Below are positions 60,020 through 64,000 of a DNA stretch of 64,000 nucleotides, piece after piece. Within the stretch, counting starts at the first letter, position 1, and each line of letters starts with the position of its first letter. The translations under genes were made by a program, and so were the position numbers. The notes below the pieces were generated by a model. That model was not told where the DNA came from and ran no database searches. It worked only from the letters and a program-made list of their open reading frames with translations. Source of the DNA: Globodera rostochiensis (lineage: Eukaryota; Nematoda; Chromadorea; Rhabditida; Heteroderidae); NCBI GenBank assembly GCA_018350325.1, contig JAEVLN010000012.1, positions 889,991 to 953,990 of the forward strand. The letters are read 5' to 3'.

Positions 60020-60337
60020 TCAAACGTCGCGCGACCGAAAANATTCGGTAATTTGTGCGCCACTTCCGTCAGTTGCACGACGAATTCCCATCGAACCCAA
60101 CGACCATTGCCTCTTCTTAAAATGGGCGTCCACCAAACGATCAAAGCAATCACTGATCAGCGCAACTTTCAATCCAAGCTCAAAGGGATGAACGAAAGCG
60201 AAGATTTCGAGCCAAACGTCGGCACAAATCCAACTGAAATTTGGCAATTTATGCCATTTGATTTGATTCATTAGGAAACAAACGCACATTTCCTCCATTT
60301 GCTGTTGCTGCTCCGATTCGCTTGTGTTGTCCGACAT
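60020..60337 (-). pseudogene. Truncated F-box family fragment
   Basis: Starts at 60337 ([16 protein letters not shown]), spliced over an intron with GTGCGT donor and AAATTTCAG acceptor near 60239, then [28 protein letters not shown]…[21 protein letters not shown] recall this F-box plus WSLG-type N-terminus from a large, variable family in Globodera/Heterodera; those proteins are a few hundred residues long, whereas this frame ends at TGA 60022-60020 after about 90 codons. An ambiguous base (N) lies at 60042, inside it. Either a pseudogene or the 5' exon of a gene damaged in the assembly. Confidence 0.6.
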
Positions 60338-60660
60338 TTTGTGGAAAATCCAAATTATTTTTAGAGCTCAGAAAAAGTAATAAACTAAAACAATGAGTTT
60401 TTTGTAAAAATCATTGGCTACATTTGCAACTTTCTTAATCGTTGTTCCCCGCAAAAAGAACGTATTAAACAAAAAACAATTGCTTTTTTTCGCACGACGA
60501 CAAATATATTTAAATGATCGATCACAATTGGAAATAAGTAATATTTTGAAATCATCGTTTTGCTTGAGCAAATTTCCGATCAATTTTTGGGTTGGGAGCT
60601 AACGATGATTGATGGCAACATTTTTTGATCAATTTCTTCGAGCGGAGAGCTGCTCTGTGA

Positions 60661-61802
60661 TCAGAGCGTGGTGACAAGCAACAGATCGTCTTCCTGCTGC
60701 TGAAGATGGCCGCCTTCGCCTCCTCCCCCGACCGTTCTTCCCCGTCCGGCTGCTGCTGTTGTTGTTCCTCCATCATGTTCAACCAGTTCATCCTCATCAA
60801 CATCATCCACCTCTACTGGCCTCATCAGCGCATGCTAAACAAAATATTGGAACCAAAATGTGTGCACGGAATGGAGAAGCTCTAACCTGGGAGTACTTGT
60901 TGATGTCCTGGATGTCTTCTGGACAAACGCCGCCAAGGTGCTGCTCCAGATAGGTGTAGGCGGCGGAGTCCATCTGACATTTGGGAGGACGGACATTGCG
61001 CATCAATCAAATACCGTTAGCAAAACACGGAATATACGGTATCCAAATATACTGTATTTGCCTTTATGGTATTTTAAAATTTTAGAAGAAGAAACAGAAT
61101 TAAAAAACAGCGAATTAGTTGTAACAGCACCCGGATATTTTAAACTAAAATTCGAATTTCGGCGGCCCGTCCGTCCCCTCCAGTGAGGACGTGATAAAAC
61201 ATCGCTAAACATGGTTTCACGCCGGATCACGTGTTGGAAGTAGGACCGATCAAAGAGATCTCAAAAATGATCAAAAACCCCCAAGACTTCGATCGAGAAT
61301 CTCGATCTAAGTGCAAGGGTTACGTTGCGTTCGTCCAGCTGGTACGCTTCGGCCAACTCGCGCCGCGCCACCTCCACAACGTGCGCGTCGTGATAAGGGC
61401 CCAGCTGGAGCGCGTCACCCACCAATCTAAAAAGGTAGTTGAACATCAACATGTTGATGCTGTTCAAGGTGATCGACGATTCCATGCCCCCCACCTGTCC
61501 GTCAACACGTTCCGTCCAGTGCGGTGGTCTTCATAATGTGGGTGGCGGCCATCCGCCGACGGTTGGACCGGCAAAATGCGTCGTCTTCTCGGCTGTTGTT
61601 GCTGTTGCTGTTGATGATGTACTGCTCCGTGCCCTCCTCCTGCGCCGCCTCCCATCGGCGGCTGTTGTTGTTCGTCATAACCGCCGCCGCCACCATGGCG
61701 TCGCTGATATTGCGCTGCTGGTCCGGCACCGGCGACAGCGGACAAACCACCGCCGTACTGCTCGATGTCGATGGGGCGCACCACCGTTCGCGTGGACGGC
61801 AT
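60661..61802 (-). CDS. Unidentified Gly/Gln-rich protein
   Basis: Blocks on the minus strand, N to C: 61802 to about 61510 (MPSTRTVVRPIDIEQYGGG, Gly/Gln-rich, QQQQQQQPRRRR), about 61490-61425 (MESSITLNSINMLMFNYLF), 61425-61305 (RLVGDALQLGPYHDAHVVEVARRELAEAYQLDERN), about 60977-60888 (DSAAYTYLEQHLGGVCPEDIQDINKYS) and 60836-60661 (acidic VEVDDVDEDELVEHD, then Gly-rich, ending DLLLVTTL and TGA). The ordered middle is helical. I do not recognise the family; a nuclear protein with disordered ends is a guess. Exon limits are approximate. Confidence 0.5.
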
Positions 61803-62147
61803 GTAGGGCAAACGGACGGGCCGACCGGTCGGGTCGGGCCTGGCATGGATTTTTGTGGGTTTTCAGAAGTTTTGAAAATTCTTATAAATTTGAATATTTG
61901 GCATAATGTTTATAATTCAATTGAGTCGTCCAAATGCTGCTTTTTGTCTACTTTTGATGTCGATTAGCTTTTTTGGGGAAAGACATCACTTTCCTTCCAA
62001 TTTTGGTTGCAAATCTCTTAATTAACAAATTGAGTCAAAAATTCAAAATTTGACAAGAAATTGATCAAAAATCAAAAGCCCCCCCCCCCCTCTCTCTTAA
62101 AATTAAGCCCCCTTTTTTCAACATTTTCAAACGAACGGTCTTTATTT
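61803..62147. other. Intergenic, no gene seen
   Basis: AT-rich with a poly-C tract near 62080; presumed 5' flank of the preceding minus-strand gene. Confidence 0.5.
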
Positions 62148-62652
62148 GGTAATACTGTGCTTTGGCCCCCCCCCATTTTTTGAAAAAATACAAAGTTTTT
62201 TAAAAGCCATGTAAAACAAGTTTCCGGGGGTTTTCGAGGTCACTGATCACGATTCTGACATTTATTTTACCCAATTCCGAACCCCGAACCCGAATTCGAA
62301 CAATTTTTAAAAGAAATTTTACAAAAAATTAACATTTATTGCCCAAAATCGATGCAAATGCACGAAATTTAAAGTAACATGGACAAAAGCCAACAAATTT
62401 GAATTAAAGTAGTGACGGTTCACAACGAATGGCCATTTCGTGCATTTGCATCGATTTTGGGCAATAAATGTTAATTTTTTGTAAAATTTCTTTTAAAAAT
62501 TGTTCGAATTCGGGTTCGGGGTTCGGAATTGGGTAAAATAAATGTCAGAATCGTGATCAGTGACCTCGAAAACCCCCGGAAACTTGTTTTATATGGCTTT
62601 TAAAAAAGTTTGTATTTTTTCAAAAAATGGGGGGGCAAAGCACAGTATTACC
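62148..62652. mobile_element. 505-bp palindromic MITE with 8-bp duplication
   Basis: Begins GGTAATACTGTGCTTTG and ends in its complement CAAAGCACAGTATTACC. The two arms of about 215 bp are almost perfect complements (for example CCCAAAATCGATGCAAATGC against GCATTTGCATCGATTTTGGG). Flanked by the perfect 8-bp direct repeat CTTTATTT (62140-62147 and 62653-62660). No coding capacity. An 8-bp duplication fits hAT-type integration. Confidence 0.93.
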
Positions 62653-62743
62653 CTTTATTTTGCTTTCTTATTTGTAAGGATAGTAAAGGTGGGGGGGGGG
62701 GGACTAAACATAAAATTTCTTTTAAATATTCCATTCGACCAAT

Positions 62744-62830
62744 TTCGAACCCCAGACCAGGAATTCGAACAATTTTTGAAAATTCAAAATTTTCCAAAAA
62801 ATTTTGACCTCAAAATCATTCAGAGAGCAT
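62744..62830. repeat. Inverted relative of the 7352 repeat
   Basis: The reverse complement of this stretch matches 7352-7430 (TGAATGATTTTGAGG, TTTTCCAAAAATTGTTCGAA-type words) with scattered differences. Confidence 0.7.
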
Positions 62831-62953
62831 GAATTTAATTATTATTTGCTTTTTCGTATTGAGGCCAAAATTAATGCCAGCCCTAATTATAAATTGCCTG
62901 TGTTGTATATTTCCGCTTGAACCTTTTTTTAGCTTTTCTAAAAATCATTATCT

Positions 62954-63939
62954 ATGGCGAAGCAACAAATCATTTCAACCGGCGGACGCAAACTCTCAAC
63001 TCCTAGCGCTCACAAGCGTACGAACATCAGACAAGGTCCTGCTTGATCAGAATTTTGATTACTGATCAGAAATTTCCGACCCTTTCAGATTCGAACCGCC
63101 ACAAAGAAAATCTGGTTGGCAGCAAAACATCGGAGGGCAAACAGCACAAATGCGCCGATTGTCAGAAGACGTTCGCATTCCCAGCAAAGCTGAAAACACA
63201 TAAGCGCCATCACACCGGAGAAAGACCATTTCAGGTGCTTTGAAAAGAGCCAGTTGGGTAAAAGTCTAGAATACTACCACCTGATAGTGAGGGTTTGGCA
63301 CGTTTCATATATAATTCGATTCCCCTTGACGAGAGAAATCGAACGGTATCATTTTTAGGCTGCGGCAACAAATATGAGCTGAGATACAGCTCCTCAAAAT
63401 TGAATTGGAGATTAATTTAAGTCACATTTCAGTGTCAGCAATGCAACAAACAATTCAGCCAATCAAGCGTTCTCAACCGACATCTGCGTACCCATTCTGG
63501 TGAGAAGCCGTTCAAAGTGAGTGAGGAACAGAGAAAATTTTTAAAACCCAATCTTGAATTTAGTGCGGCATTTGTGACAAACAATTCAGCCAATCAAGCG
63601 ATCTCAACCGACATCTGCGTACCCATTCTGGTGAGAAGCCGTTCAAAGTGAGTGAGGAACAGAGAAAATTTTTAAAACCCAATCTTGAATTTAGTGCGGT
63701 GTTTGTGACAAACAATTCGGCCAATCTGCCTATCTGCAAAAGCACTCGCGCATTCATCCTGGTGAGAAGCCGTTCAAAGTGAGTATGAGATGCGGGGAGT
63801 TATCTGCGATGAAAGCAACTCAAAATTTTTGATTTCTTTGAAGTGCGTGAAAGTCGTGATTGTTCGCCATGAGACGGTTGCAATTGTTCGACAGAAGAAG
63901 GTGGTTCGCTACAAGACGATGTTTGTGCGCCGCCCTTGA
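62954..63939 (+). CDS. C2H2 zinc-finger protein, one finger per exon
   Basis: Exons 62954-63035, 63089-63234, 63433-63516, 63564-63647, 63695-63778 and 63844-63939 join in phase to 191 codons plus stop. Four C2H2 fingers: [41 protein letters not shown]…, [20 protein letters not shown]… and [20 protein letters not shown]…, each with the HTGEKPF-type linker (TGERPF, SGEKPF, PGEKPF). Fingers 2-4 are each exactly one 84-bp exon. The N-terminus is basic ([18 protein letters not shown]) and the last exon is a short basic tail ([17 protein letters not shown]). A sequence-specific DNA-binding nuclear protein is inferred from the family; target unknown. Confidence 0.82.
63433..63778 (+). repeat. Tandem duplication of zinc-finger exon and intron
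   Basis: Exons 63433-63516, 63564-63647 and 63695-63778 are spaced 131 bp apart, and the two 47-bp introns between them are identical (GTGAGTGAGGAACAGAGAAA to TTGAATTTAG). The exons differ mainly in the DNA-contacting helix region. Confidence 0.93.
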
Positions 63940-64000
63940 TCTCAGGACGAGTTGTGATCTGTTATGTGTGAATATGTAAACACTTAGGATAATTAGTATA

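Noticed and set aside
63235..63432. Possible extra exon near 63360 with [16 protein letters not shown]
   Set aside because: Not a finger exon and not needed for phase; the flanking exons join in frame directly.

Overview
This is eukaryotic nuclear DNA from a nematode, most likely a plant-parasitic tylenchid of the cyst-nematode kind (Globodera/Heterodera-like). Nematode: a cuticle collagen, an IF1 inhibitor of the MAI type, a PROM-1/FBXO47 F-box gene, one-finger-per-exon C2H2 gene and many short introns ending TTTCAG. Cyst-nematode-like: a truncated member of what I recall as a large Globodera/Heterodera F-box family (WLEIF...ELGLK...WSLG), at least one clear GC-AG intron, and frequent long poly-G/poly-C tracts. 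The species call is inference.

Layout. 0.4-1.7 kb (+): clarin-like four-pass membrane protein. 2.5-2.9 kb (+): mitochondrial ATPase inhibitor IF1 with a broken frame. 3.8-6.2 kb (-): FBXO47/PROM-1 homologue, 10 exons, 453 codons. 6.7-7.3 kb: a hAT-type MITE with a perfect 8-bp target duplication. 8.2-8.8 kb (+): COX7C. 8.95-11.3 kb (-): unidentified coiled-coil/helical gene. 12.3-16.1 kb (+): secreted or surface fasciclin (FAS1) protein with about four FAS1 repeats. 16.4-34.5 kb (-): a giant repetitive protein whose 3' exons are followed upstream by 13 almost identical copies of one 981-bp in-frame exon plus its intron. 35.4-37.2 kb (-): unidentified helical protein. 38.1-39.6 kb (-): acyl-protein thioesterase. 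41.5-44.9 kb (-): tropomodulin containing a minisatellite that multiplies a splice acceptor. 47.5-48.9 kb (+): cuticle collagen with several frame breaks. 49.2-51.7 kb (-): Nudix hydrolase (NUDT18-like). 51.7-57.3 kb: gene-poor, low complexity, two minisatellites. 57.3-59.5 kb (-): glutamine-rich protein. 60.0-60.3 kb (-): F-box fragment. 60.7-61.8 kb (-): Gly/Gln-rich unidentified gene. 62.1-62.7 kb: a 505-bp palindromic MITE. 63.0-63.9 kb (+): C2H2 zinc-finger gene.

The genes do not form an operon-like pathway; they are a mixed set of housekeeping, cytoskeletal, cuticle and regulatory genes on both strands. The strongest novelty is the exon array at 19.5-34.5 kb: the duplicated exon is symmetric (enters with one base, leaves with two), so every copy can be spliced to the next. 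A second is the tropomodulin minisatellite, in which nine units of 42, 36 or 27 bp (all multiples of three) repeat the start of an exon, most with their own AG acceptor.

Several otherwise convincing genes (IF1, thioesterase, tropomodulin, collagen, Nudix) need single-base corrections, often in short homopolymers, suggesting consensus errors in the assembly; there is also one ambiguous base (60042). Exon limits were read by hand from splice consensus and family similarity.
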